Below the pieces are notes generated by a model. The model had not been told where the DNA came from. It was given only the letters and a program-made list of their open reading frames with translations, and searched no databases. DNA of 59,875 bases from Bacteroidales bacterium (GTDB taxonomy: Bacteria; Bacteroidota; Bacteroidia; Bacteroidales; UBA4417): contig JAURYB010000006.1 of assembly GCA_030654075.1 (NCBI GenBank), positions 1 to 59,875 of the forward strand, given 5' to 3'. A program made the position numbers and the translations under genes. This document shows, piece after piece, positions 39,801 through 47,889 of this stretch. Each line of letters starts with the position of its first letter. The first letter of the stretch is position 1.

Positions 39801-40323
39801 CCGAAACTGATCCTGTATTGTGATTACTGATAATCGACTTCTTTACAAACCCAAATTTTTCGCTGCTGTACCAACCGTATCTAAACCCTATACCAAGATC
39901 AATATTGATCTCTTCGAAAATGATTTTATTTCCATAGATGCTTTTATAGAGATTTCGTTCGATTGTATATATTTTTTCCGACTCAGAAGAAAAAGGTTCC
40001 CATAAATATGTTTTATCCGCCTTGCCAACAAGCAGATAGGTTTGACTCCCGGTAATACCCCTGCTATCATGAATTTTATCAACCGTATAATAAGGGAATA
40101 ATGCATTGTTACGGTCTTTCCTTCCGGCTGTCAGGGAACCGTTGCTCGAAATAAACATCCAGTGATCGGAATCGCTCACTATGGTCATAAAGAAATCAGG
40201 CATCTGGTTGCAGTTGCTGATCTTATAAAATTTTTCGTTTTCAATTTCTATAAATTCACCTTTAACATCCTGTATTTCACTATTTACAATTGTATTCCCT
40301 AAATAAATGGTTTTTGTATTCAT
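36853..40323 (-). CDS. GH149-type beta-1,3-oligoglucan phosphorylase
   Basis: 1156 aa, no signal peptide, cytoplasmic. Size and architecture fit the GH94/GH149 glycoside phosphorylases: an N-terminal beta-sandwich region (about 1-380), linker, then an (alpha/alpha)6 barrel. Diagnostic stretches are NYQGNWRDIFQNWEALGLSY, DPHDPWAYIGYWGDHQIIY and, around residue 655, RPEWNDANNALVGNG, which parallels the catalytic Asp region of this group. GH149 enzymes reversibly phosphorolyse beta-1,3-gluco-oligosaccharides to glucose 1-phosphate plus a shorter chain. The surrounding laminarin-type enzymes and GPH transporter agree. Assignment rests on length, motifs and context; GH94 or GH161 are the alternatives (GH161 also acts on beta-1,3-glucan). 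Confidence 0.82.
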   Translation of the reverse strand: MNTKTIYLGNTIVNSEIQDVKGEFIEIENEKFYKISNCNQMPDFFMTIVSDSDHWMFISSNGSLTAGRKDRNNALFPYYTVDKIHDSRGITGSQTYLLVGKADKTYLWEPFSSESEKIYTIERNLYKSIYGNKIIFEEINIDLGIGFRYGWYSSEKFGFVKKSIISNHNTGSVSVDVLDGIKNILPNGVDFDFQNAFSSLLDAYKKCELLEETKLGLYMLSSIPVDRAEPSESLKATTVWSSGLNQDTKILISNHQVENFVKGLPVETETDIRATRGAYFVCASLKLDKDASKDWLIVAEINQESSDVANLSNAIKTTDNIKLFVDTDIEKGTSNLIKIVGNADGLQVGNDGLSCTRHFSNTLFNVMRGGIFTNNYILDKTDFVLFVGQINTDITAKYNVWLDQLPETFSYMELAALAEKTADQDLIRIGSEYLPLTFSRRHGDPSRPWNQFSIETKNPNGSAKLNYQGNWRDIFQNWEALGLSYPEFLEGMMSKFLNATTADGYNPYRVTREGIDWESPDPHDPWAYIGYWGDHQIIYLQKFLELSDEFHPGTLDSLLKKEMFVYANVPYRIKSYPEIVKNPKDTIVFDFALNDEIRELTRKTGADGVLLKGSNNEIYKVNLTEKILVTLLAKLSNFIPEAGIWLNTQRPEWNDANNALVGNGVSMVTLCYLRRFLKFWSEKFNESACDEISVSEEVGIFFDKIFTLFSENTALIGTGFSDADRRRFADSLGEAGSDYRNSVYSISFSGRKMMVQVKALAEFTQLALGYMDQSIRVNKREDGLYHAYNLVSFSDHGVSIRHLYEMLEGQVAVLSSGYLSVQESLDVLNALKASRLFRKDQYSYLLYPDRQLPLFSQKNNIPGSKVKESKLLSKLVADSDSSILSKDDLGNYHFNGTFRNAGVLEKALNQLDSTKYAHLVAEEKEKVLAVFEELFDHQSFTGRSGTFYGYEGLGSIYWHMVSKLLLAAQECYFKGVYEGADPVAIGKIKDHYFEIKAGIGLNKSPQLYGAFPTDAYSHTPGNAGAQQPGMTGQVKEDFISRMRELGIHIQNGEIVFQSSLLNPDELLSQKSIFEFFNLKGELQQLTLEKGQLGFTFCQVPIVYIASNEDKTCVTYADGKQIFKTGHSIGKEISSILFQRTGEIVEIEVSFRDLLSN

Positions 40324-41000
40324 GATTTTATGCTTTGAAATTTCTGTTAATTCTTAAGTAATTTTTAATTTAGATGAAGATTGGGGGCAATATGAGGAAA
40401 TTTGACTAAGTTTTTTATAAATCGTCTTTTATACACCTTTCCTTTTTGCTCCGTTTTGTACTACATCCTATACCGGACATCCTCCTGATTTTTCAAGGGG
40501 GAGCCACAAAAAAAGATTTCAACTTTGCATCAGTTTTCATTCTGCAGAAAGTTTTCCATAAACCTCTTATTTGCACTTTCAAATTTAGATTGTATTAAAA
40601 GTAATTGAAAATTTTGGGGTGCATCAAATATACAGCTATTCGTTGCCTGCATTACGTCAATATTACATCAACCTATTTGTATTTATCTGATTATCTATTA
40701 CATATATTTTATATACTGAATCATATTGAATTACTCCACATACAACTTTTCATCCTTTGCAGAATTGTTTCCTGAAGCAAGCAAGTGATATGTAACTGAG
40801 AGTATTCCTACAGAAAGGAACAAACCATGTTATCAAATCCCGAATACCTGTATTGCCTTCCTGCCATATTGAAAAGACATAAGAAATGGCTTGCCAACTA
40901 TATCTATATGATGAAGAAAATATCCAGATATGTTGAAAGAAATCAAGACTAAGTATTCAGGTAAAGAATTATCGTGGAAATGATTTTCATTCATCCGGAA
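40324..41000. other. Intergenic region between the regulator and the GH149 gene
   Basis: 677 bp, AT-rich. It should hold the promoter of the GH149/GH17 operon and the end of the regulator transcript, but no clear terminator or full promoter was found. One short plus-strand ORF with a good ribosome-binding site lies at 40827-40952. Confidence 0.4.
40827..40952 (+). CDS. Possible small basic peptide, 41 aa
   Basis: ATG preceded by AGAAAGGAAC, a better Shine-Dalgarno match than most genes here, 7-8 nt upstream. Codes for a Lys/Arg-rich peptide (MLSNPEYLYCLPAILKRHKK ... VERNQD). Not recognised; could be a genuine small protein, a mobile-element relic or chance. It is the only plus-strand ORF inside the minus-strand locus with a plausible start signal. 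Confidence 0.3.
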   Translation: MLSNPEYLYCLPAILKRHKKWLANYIYMMKKISRYVERNQD

Positions 41001-43898
41001 TCAAAGGTTAATCATAAAGTCTGTCAGGTTTGATTCGCGGTCCAACCTGAGTTTTTTACGTACGCGGTACCGGCTAATCTCAACCCCTCTTGCGCTTATA
41101 TTCATTAAAGTCGCAATTTCCTTACTCGAAATATTCATCCTGAGGTATGCGCATAAGCTCAATTCGCGGGGAGTAAGATCGGGATACCTCTCTTTTAATT
41201 TTTCCAGCAAGTCTTCATATACTTTTTCAATATGCATATTAAAAACTTCCCATTGTTTTTCATTATCAATTTCCTTATTAATCCGCTTTATCAGGATGTT
41301 TATACTGTTTTTTGCCAATTCATTACTCATAGTTGAATTCACATCCTTGAGATCACTCTGCAATTTACTCAGGATGTTATTCTTCTTGATTATAAGCATG
41401 GTTGAATTAGCTAGTTCTTTCTCTTTGTGAACCATTTCCAGGTTCAAAGTCTCGTTACGAAGCCGCTGCATTTCTTGTTCAGCAATGAGTGCGTCCTCTT
41501 TTAATTTAAGCTCCCGATCAAGATATTTCCCCTTTTGCTTCTGTCTTTCAGCCAGGCGTGATTTTTCAATTCTATAATTAAAATACCGTTTGCCCTGGAA
41601 TATAAGAAGAATGAACAATACCAGGTAAACTATCCAGGCAAAAGCTGAGCGATACCATGGCGCTAAAACTTTGAATCTGAAAGAAAGCTCAGAAGGTGCA
41701 GTCTGGTCGCTGTTGGCGGCACGAAGCATAAATGTATAGTGCCCGTCGGGAAGATTGGTGTATTCTTTAAAATTCTGGATCGTCCACTCTGACCATTTTT
41801 CATCAAATCCCGATAATTTATATTGAAAACGAATATCAGCAGACTCAAAATTGTTTGCTGAAAAAGAAATGGATATATTATTATGCGCGTACTTAAATAC
41901 GGGTATGAATTTTTGCTTTGTTTTCCTGCTATCAAACCTGTAAATGCCTTCAGTTGTATCACTTGACCTGAGATCGCCGATGTAAACTATACAAAGTTTA
42001 GAGTAATCTTTTTTATATTTAGGAATGTAATTTGCAAATCCACCTTCAATACCTATCAGAACGTTATTCGGATCCAACTCCTGGATATTTTCAAATGATG
42101 AAAGAGCCAGGTTGGCAAGTTTCAAGAATGGAATTGTAATCTTTTTATAGGTGCCATCTTCCTGTAAGCGTAACACGCCTATCTGTTTATTTTCCGAAAA
42201 CCATATATTTTGCGCTGAGTCCTGGTAAAGATAATCAACAGACAATTCATGATTGAAATAGGCAGCAAATCTTGGCGCTTTCTCAAACTTCCCACTCTTA
42301 TAATTGAATGCAAATATTCCTTTAACCGTTGCAACTAATATATCGGACTGAATCCTGAATAATAAATTTGCCTGGTCGGAAGGGAGACTATTTTTTGAAT
42401 TAAAAAACTGTGAATCCAGCACATTTCTGAATGAACTATCACATTTGAGCCTGAAAATACCTTTATATGTTTGGCTGACCCAAATATTCCCTTTTTGATC
42501 ATATTGAACAAAACGTGATGACTCGGAAAATCCTTTGATCCGGTTTCTTAGGTGCCATAAACCACCATTATTTTCTAAAACAGAAAGACCTGTATAAGAG
42601 CCTACCAGGATAAGTCCTGCATTATTGATTTTTAAAAAGTTCCATGTTCCCGGTACATCTGAAATTTTAATAGCTTTTTCACCCTTAACCTGAAATACAC
42701 CATTGTTATGACCACAAAATAAGGTATTATCAATTACGGAGAGGTTCCACACCTGCCCTTCTGTACCTTGAATCAGTCTGAAATCAGATCGTGTTTTCGA
42801 AGGATCAATAAAAGTTTTTTCTTTAATATAGAAGAGGCCCTGGTTAGTACCCAGGTAAATATAATCCCCTAATTTCGCTGATGCATACCCGGTTCCTATG
42901 TCAAAGTATTTTTCGAAATAAGAAATTGGCGAATCAAATTCTATAACCGAAATTCCATTATCGAGGCACAGCCAGATATTCCCTTTATAATCCTGGCCAA
43001 GACCTAAGACGGTATTATTCTGCAGCCCGCGCTCTTTATTCATTTCAAATATAAGGTTGCCGGCCGTATCGGTAACTATTAAGCCATTCTGAATTGTGCC
43101 AAAGGCAAAATAATTGTTCTTAAGCTTCTTTGCCGAATAGAGCTGGTGTTTTTTCAGTTGCTCATTAATTTTGGATCCCCATGGAATTACGGTGCGGCCG
43201 TTATATCGAAATATGCCTTTTGTAGTAGTACCAATAATAACTTCATTATTATTCAAAGGCAATATTGACCATATTTGTGTTCCGATAAAGTAATTGCCGC
43301 CGGGCGTTGATCTTATTTTACCATCACGGTATTGCATTAGTCCTTGCTCTTCATCATATATCCATAAAATACCATTTTCATAATAAGAAAAATGAAAAGT
43401 GGAATGGGGATAAATAATATCTATTTTCCCGTTCCTGTAAATAAATAGAGCCTTAAATGATTGAAATACAATACCGAAACTTGTTTTGTGTATTCTCCAT
43501 ATTTCATCAAAATCTTCAATTTTATCTTTAATTAGCGGGATTAACGAATGATAAACCAACATGCCTCTCTCGTTCTCTTCATAGAATCCAAATTCATTAA
43601 ATGCACCAACATAAACCCGGTTCCCTTCGGCACAAACAGATCTGTTAACGGCATTCACTGATTTATACAACTTCCACTGTATTCCATTATATTCAAGGAG
43701 TCCGCTGTTATTGGCGAAATACAATAATCCATTATCCGTTTCGGCAAACGACCAGTTTTGAATTCCACCTGCATAGTGTAATCGCGAAAAATTCCGTATC
43801 CGGGGTAAACCGTTATAGAGCGTAGCTGCTTGCATCTCGCACATGATTGCAGATGTAAGGCAGATAACCAGGAATATCTTTATAACTTTAAAAACCAT
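41001..43898 (-). CDS. Membrane-bound sensor-regulator: two-component propeller repeats, Y_Y_Y domain, LuxR-type HTH
   Basis: 965 aa. Signal peptide (about 1-24), then a long periplasmic region of propeller repeats (for example NGLLYFANNSGLLEYNGIQW, GNIWLCLDNGISVIEF, GNIWVSQTYKGIFRL) forming probably two beta-propellers, a Y_Y_Y domain (about 660-735, FQYKLSGFDEKWSEW, LPDGHYTFMLRA), one membrane helix (about 746-769), a coiled coil (about 775-880) and a C-terminal LuxR/GerE-like HTH (906-965, LTPRELSLCAYLRMNISSKE). There is no histidine kinase or receiver domain, unlike hybrid two-component PUL regulators. It most likely senses beta-glucan fragments in the periplasm and controls the locus directly from the membrane. 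Confidence 0.85.
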   Translation of the reverse strand: MVFKVIKIFLVICLTSAIMCEMQAATLYNGLPRIRNFSRLHYAGGIQNWSFAETDNGLLYFANNSGLLEYNGIQWKLYKSVNAVNRSVCAEGNRVYVGAFNEFGFYEENERGMLVYHSLIPLIKDKIEDFDEIWRIHKTSFGIVFQSFKALFIYRNGKIDIIYPHSTFHFSYYENGILWIYDEEQGLMQYRDGKIRSTPGGNYFIGTQIWSILPLNNNEVIIGTTTKGIFRYNGRTVIPWGSKINEQLKKHQLYSAKKLKNNYFAFGTIQNGLIVTDTAGNLIFEMNKERGLQNNTVLGLGQDYKGNIWLCLDNGISVIEFDSPISYFEKYFDIGTGYASAKLGDYIYLGTNQGLFYIKEKTFIDPSKTRSDFRLIQGTEGQVWNLSVIDNTLFCGHNNGVFQVKGEKAIKISDVPGTWNFLKINNAGLILVGSYTGLSVLENNGGLWHLRNRIKGFSESSRFVQYDQKGNIWVSQTYKGIFRLKCDSSFRNVLDSQFFNSKNSLPSDQANLLFRIQSDILVATVKGIFAFNYKSGKFEKAPRFAAYFNHELSVDYLYQDSAQNIWFSENKQIGVLRLQEDGTYKKITIPFLKLANLALSSFENIQELDPNNVLIGIEGGFANYIPKYKKDYSKLCIVYIGDLRSSDTTEGIYRFDSRKTKQKFIPVFKYAHNNISISFSANNFESADIRFQYKLSGFDEKWSEWTIQNFKEYTNLPDGHYTFMLRAANSDQTAPSELSFRFKVLAPWYRSAFAWIVYLVLFILLIFQGKRYFNYRIEKSRLAERQKQKGKYLDRELKLKEDALIAEQEMQRLRNETLNLEMVHKEKELANSTMLIIKKNNILSKLQSDLKDVNSTMSNELAKNSINILIKRINKEIDNEKQWEVFNMHIEKVYEDLLEKLKERYPDLTPRELSLCAYLRMNISSKEIATLMNISARGVEISRYRVRKKLRLDRESNLTDFMINL

Positions 43899-44222
43899 AA
43901 AATCTCAATTTTTCGAACTATCGGCAAACCTATTAACTGATTATGATTTCTGAATTTGAATAAGGCCGTGTCGTAAGCTATTTTTTTCTGATAAATTAAT
44001 GGGTTCGCTCAATCTCAAGACCTATCTGCAAATAAGTATCTGCAGCGAAATTTTAAGATTATAAATGTACGAATTTATGATAAATTCCAGTACTCCGAAT
44101 AACTAATATCACAAAGCCTTTTCTGATTATTTTCGGGTAAAAATCAACAACGGCACTTCAAAGAAAAGGTCTAGAGAGTTTATGCAAATTTTGGGTGAAC
44201 CTGGAATTTTAAATGTAAAAGA
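43899..44222. other. Intergenic region upstream of the regulator
   Basis: 324 bp between the end of the GDPD-GH16 gene and the regulator start. Apart from a candidate promoter box at 43925-43932, nothing definite is seen; no strong terminator follows GDPD-GH16. Confidence 0.35.
43925..43932 (-). promoter_or_regulatory. Candidate -7 box for the regulator gene
   Basis: TAGGTTTG on the minus strand fits the Bacteroidetes TAnnTTTG element and lies 27 bp before the ATG at 43898. The matching -33 TTTG is weak, so this is tentative. Confidence 0.35.
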
Positions 44223-45776
44223 CTAATTCTTCTGATATACCCGTACATACTCAAACTCCAAAATTTGTGGAAATGCAGCTTCCTCAATCCCCTTAACGTT
44301 TCCCCACACTCCGCCTACTGCCAGGTTCAGAATGAGGTAAAACGGTTTATTATAGGGCCATTTTGATTCCCCCAACCCTTCATTTTTATACGTAAAATAG
44401 CAACTATCATCAACACAGATGTTCATAACCTCTGATGTCCATTCCAGGATGTAATTGTGAAAGTTCTCCGTGGCACCTGGAACTGTAATAACAGCTGTTC
44501 GTTGAGTTCCTTTCTGCCATTGGTAATCTTTTGAATGAGCAGACGCATGTACTACGTTCAGGTTGTATCCTACATGTTCCAATATATCAATTTCCCCGAT
44601 GGCTGGCCAGTTGCCATCCTTATACGACCATCCTCCCGGCATCATCCAGATAGCAGGCCAGGTTCCGACTCCTGCGGGTAGTTTTGCACGTACTTCAACT
44701 CTTCCAAACTGCCAGTCAGCTTTTGAATTCAGCCGTGCAGAACTATATGAATGTCCATCAATATCTTCCCTGATGGCAGTAATGTCGAGTTTGCCATTTT
44801 CAACCCGGGCATTTTCTTTCTTGCCAACGGTATAAAACTGTGCTTCGTTGTTTCCCCAACCTGATGAATTTCCTTCGGTATCATAAATCCATTTTGTTGA
44901 ATCAGGCAATCCTCTGTAATTGAATTCGTCGCTCCATTTCAAAATCCATCCGTTGGCAGTTGGCGATTTTTTTATTCTTTCAAATAATAATTCCGGCTCA
45001 TTTGTGGTAATAAAACCGAAGTTATTTGAAATAAGCCAGTCCATATCGGCAGCTTCATTTACGGTCCAGGCATTGAGAGTAATAGTGTTCTTTTTTGCCA
45101 TTTCAATCCAGGTAGGATGCTCAACAAAAACCGAATAATGAAAATCAGCACCATTGATGCCATCTGCTTTTAGTTGTTCTGGCGACTTACCTCCTCCGAG
45201 GTATTGCGTACTTGCTTTTGGATCAACTTCTTTAATCCTTTTTAAGATATCATAATCGAAACTGATATACACAAGCAGTGGATCTGCTTTCAGTTTATGA
45301 ACCAGTTTTACAACCTTTTCAGCAACAGCTTTCCCACACTCTTTGCTGATTTCAGATGGTTTTATTTCGCAAACCAGGCGCGTCGAATTATTATTCTTTA
45401 TCCCTGCTTTTAAGTACTCCAGCAATGTCGGCAGTTTTTCACCATTCGACAGTTTGAACGCTGCCAGGTCTTTATAATTTGATTTTTCAACAGGCAGTTT
45501 ATTATATTCAGGATCATGATTTATGATAAGAATATCATCCGCTGTCATACGGACATCAAACTCCGACCCTGTACATTTCAGCTCAATGGCTTGTTTCAGC
45601 GACGCTACGGAATTTTGCGGCAGATTATTCTTTTTCCAGGCTCCACGGTGGGCTACAACCGGATTTGTCGCAAAGGAAATTTTATTCTGGGCATTTCCAG
45701 CGAAACTACATGAAGCAATCCAGATTGAAATGAATAACAGATGTGCGGTTTGTTTTTTCAATTGAGTTTTTTTCAT
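44223..45776 (-). CDS. Fusion of glycerophosphodiester phosphodiesterase (GDPD) and GH16 laminarinase domains
   Basis: 517 aa. N-terminal signal with a possible lipobox IASC (C23). Residues about 35-272 form a GDPD TIM barrel with its active-site residues: HRG (H43, R44), SEFDVRM (E72, D74), HDP (H87) and CEIKP (E137); the usual PENT motif reads PQNS. Residues about 277-517 form a GH16 domain (WILKWSDEFN, WPAIWMMPGGW, EIDILE with E395 and E400, ending FEYVRVYQKN). Both active sites look intact. GDPDs split glycerophosphodiesters to glycerol 3-phosphate and an alcohol. The pairing suggests a beta-glucan carrying phosphodiester substituents, or removal of a phospholipid-type anchor. Starts inside the stop of the GH2 gene (ATGA overlap). 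Confidence 0.88.
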   Translation of the reverse strand: MKKTQLKKQTAHLLFISIWIASCSFAGNAQNKISFATNPVVAHRGAWKKNNLPQNSVASLKQAIELKCTGSEFDVRMTADDILIINHDPEYNKLPVEKSNYKDLAAFKLSNGEKLPTLLEYLKAGIKNNNSTRLVCEIKPSEISKECGKAVAEKVVKLVHKLKADPLLVYISFDYDILKRIKEVDPKASTQYLGGGKSPEQLKADGINGADFHYSVFVEHPTWIEMAKKNTITLNAWTVNEAADMDWLISNNFGFITTNEPELLFERIKKSPTANGWILKWSDEFNYRGLPDSTKWIYDTEGNSSGWGNNEAQFYTVGKKENARVENGKLDITAIREDIDGHSYSSARLNSKADWQFGRVEVRAKLPAGVGTWPAIWMMPGGWSYKDGNWPAIGEIDILEHVGYNLNVVHASAHSKDYQWQKGTQRTAVITVPGATENFHNYILEWTSEVMNICVDDSCYFTYKNEGLGESKWPYNKPFYLILNLAVGGVWGNVKGIEEAAFPQILEFEYVRVYQKN

Positions 45777-47602
45777 TTGTCAAATTGAAATTTCTTGGTC
45801 TTATAAAAATCCTGAAGTACAAAAAATGCTTTTTTCTTCATACCCAGGTCTGAAATCAATCCCTTCCGGTTAAATCCATCCTGTATACCGGGCAACATTC
45901 GTCGTGGTGAACGGAAATCAGTTAAAATCCAAGGGCTGATGCCTCGAATGTTAGGGATTTTATCAATCATCAGCAGGTTTTGCTGGTAGAGATATTCCTG
46001 GTATTCTTCGGTCCAGCGTTCGTCCCTGCTTCCATGCAAACCTTGTTTTGCGCCACCGCCAAATTCCGAGACAACTACTGGCTTATTGTATGGGCTTGAC
46101 CATTTTACATCGGGAGCTGTAGCCAGATCACCTCCATACCAACCCCTGTATTCATTAAAAGCAATTATATCAACATACTCACCGATTTTATCATCAATTA
46201 TCCCCACACCATTTTCATTTCGGGTTAACTGCGCGGCACTTATTAACCGGGAGTTATCAAGAGTTTTGGTATGGTTTATGAGTTTGATCAAAAAAGAATT
46301 CCTTGCCTCAGACAAAGGTGTTTCGTTGGCCATTGACCAGATTATTATGCAAGCCCTGTTTTTATCTCTTGTAATTGCTTCGGTTAATTGGTTTTTTGCG
46401 TTGTTATAAGTTGCTTCATTTTTAAAATCAATGGTCCAGTAAACGGGTATTTCTTCCCAAACCATAAGTCCTATTTTGTCAGCAATTCGAAGCATGTATT
46501 CGTTGTGCGGATAATGAGCCAGCCTGACATAATTACATCCTAATTCTTTAGCCCAGGTTAAGAGAGCCAGGGCATCCGATTCGCTGGTAGCCCGTTTCCC
46601 TTTGTATTCCTCATGAATACTGATACCTCGCAGGTAAATTGATTTGCCGTTTAGCAGGATATCCGGGCCTTTTGTTTCAATGGTTCTGAAACCGATATTA
46701 TCTTTTAATATTTGATGATCTGTCTTAACAAAGACTTCATAAAGTTTTGGCGATTCAGGCGACCAATATTCTATTGTTACCCCTCTGCTTAACAAATTGC
46801 TGATTTCAAAATCGGCTTTCCCATCGGCAGTTGTCTGAATTTCTTTATTGATTTTCAGCTCGGGAATGCTAATGGTTATTTTTTCACCTTTAACAGGATT
46901 ACTCATAGTAACAAAGCCAATGATTGCATTAGTATCACTTTTCTTCAATTGAATTATGTAGTCCTGAATGAACAGTCCAGGCTCTTCAATCAGCAATACA
47001 TCCCGGGTAATTCCTCCATAGTTCCACCAATCTGTATTTACGGTAGGGACAGCTTCGAGCGACCGTTTGTTGTCAACTTTAACTACCAGGTAATTATCTT
47101 TAGCTTTAACAATCGAGGTAATTTCAAAATCAAACGGAGTAAACCCGCCTTCATGCGTCCCCAGTTTGGTTCCGTTTAAATACACATCGGCTTTATAATT
47201 TATAGCGCCAAAATAGACAAACAACCGTTTGTTTTCAGTCAATTTATAATCGAATGATTTTTTATACCAAACGGTTCCTTCGTAGTAGAACAGGTTTTCC
47301 TTTTGGGTATTCCAATCACCGGGGACTTCAAGTGTCGGTGATTTATCAAAATCATATTCAACCAGTTCCAGCTTGTCCTTGGCGTGGTAATTATTATAGA
47401 ATGCTGATGTTGAACCCGGATTTTTCTGGTCGAATACCTCCGAATGGAAATTGTAGTAGCCATTTTCATAAGGATCAACGATATAATTCCAATTGCCGTT
47501 CAGGGAAGTGATATTCCGGTTTACAGTATTAACTAACAATCCTTGAGCGAGTAACGCAAATGGCAACAAAATCAAACCTGAAACTATTTTTGCTTTTAAC
47601 AT
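45773..47602 (-). CDS. GH2 beta-glycosidase, secreted
   Basis: 609 aa with signal peptide (about 1-20, LLPFALLAQG). Full GH2 layout: sugar-binding sandwich (about 30-208, FVYFGAINYKADVYLNG), Ig-like domain (about 210-310), TIM barrel (about 312-600) with LAHYPHNEYMLRIADKIGL, acid/base in WSMANETPLS (E427) and nucleophile in VVVSEFGGG (E513). The motifs place it with beta-glucuronidase/beta-galactosidase-like GH2s; in this locus a beta-glucosidic or side-chain activity is likely but not proven. Its stop overlaps the GDPD-GH16 start by 4 bp, so translation is probably coupled. Confidence 0.9.
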   Translation of the reverse strand: MLKAKIVSGLILLPFALLAQGLLVNTVNRNITSLNGNWNYIVDPYENGYYNFHSEVFDQKNPGSTSAFYNNYHAKDKLELVEYDFDKSPTLEVPGDWNTQKENLFYYEGTVWYKKSFDYKLTENKRLFVYFGAINYKADVYLNGTKLGTHEGGFTPFDFEITSIVKAKDNYLVVKVDNKRSLEAVPTVNTDWWNYGGITRDVLLIEEPGLFIQDYIIQLKKSDTNAIIGFVTMSNPVKGEKITISIPELKINKEIQTTADGKADFEISNLLSRGVTIEYWSPESPKLYEVFVKTDHQILKDNIGFRTIETKGPDILLNGKSIYLRGISIHEEYKGKRATSESDALALLTWAKELGCNYVRLAHYPHNEYMLRIADKIGLMVWEEIPVYWTIDFKNEATYNNAKNQLTEAITRDKNRACIIIWSMANETPLSEARNSFLIKLINHTKTLDNSRLISAAQLTRNENGVGIIDDKIGEYVDIIAFNEYRGWYGGDLATAPDVKWSSPYNKPVVVSEFGGGAKQGLHGSRDERWTEEYQEYLYQQNLLMIDKIPNIRGISPWILTDFRSPRRMLPGIQDGFNRKGLISDLGMKKKAFFVLQDFYKTKKFQFDK

Positions 47603-47889
47603 CGGTCTAGAGGCAAGGTAAGATCAATAAAAACACTATGCAAAACCAGATACGTCAATATAAACCTCAAAATATTTGTTTATCTTTTCTCTCAGTCTCT
47701 CAATCTCCCTATTCCCCATTTTACCATTTTCTCATATGTAACTTAGGTTAAGATTAAGGTTGAGGTTAAGGTTAAGGTTTTTCCCGCTCAACCTTAACCT
47801 CAACCTTCATCTTAATCTTTCCCGGCTCTCGCTATAGTTATTCTTTTGGGGCTTTACTGATAGTATTGTATGACTATTTACTTGTTTCC
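47603..47889. other. Intergenic region with pyrimidine-rich tract and long hairpin
   Basis: 287 bp between the PKD-GH16 and GH2 genes, with no gene. Contains a CT-rich stretch (47688-47735) and the GGTTAAGG-type inverted repeat listed separately. Confidence 0.4.
47756..47807. repeat. Inverted repeat of AAGGTTGAGGTTAAGGTT, 18-bp perfect stem
   Basis: Arms 47756-47773 and 47790-47807 pair perfectly around a 16-nt loop; the arms are themselves built from GGTTAAG/GGTTGAG units, with further imperfect units on both sides. No T run, so RNA processing, pausing or a dispersed repeat is more likely than a classic terminator. Confidence 0.7.
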
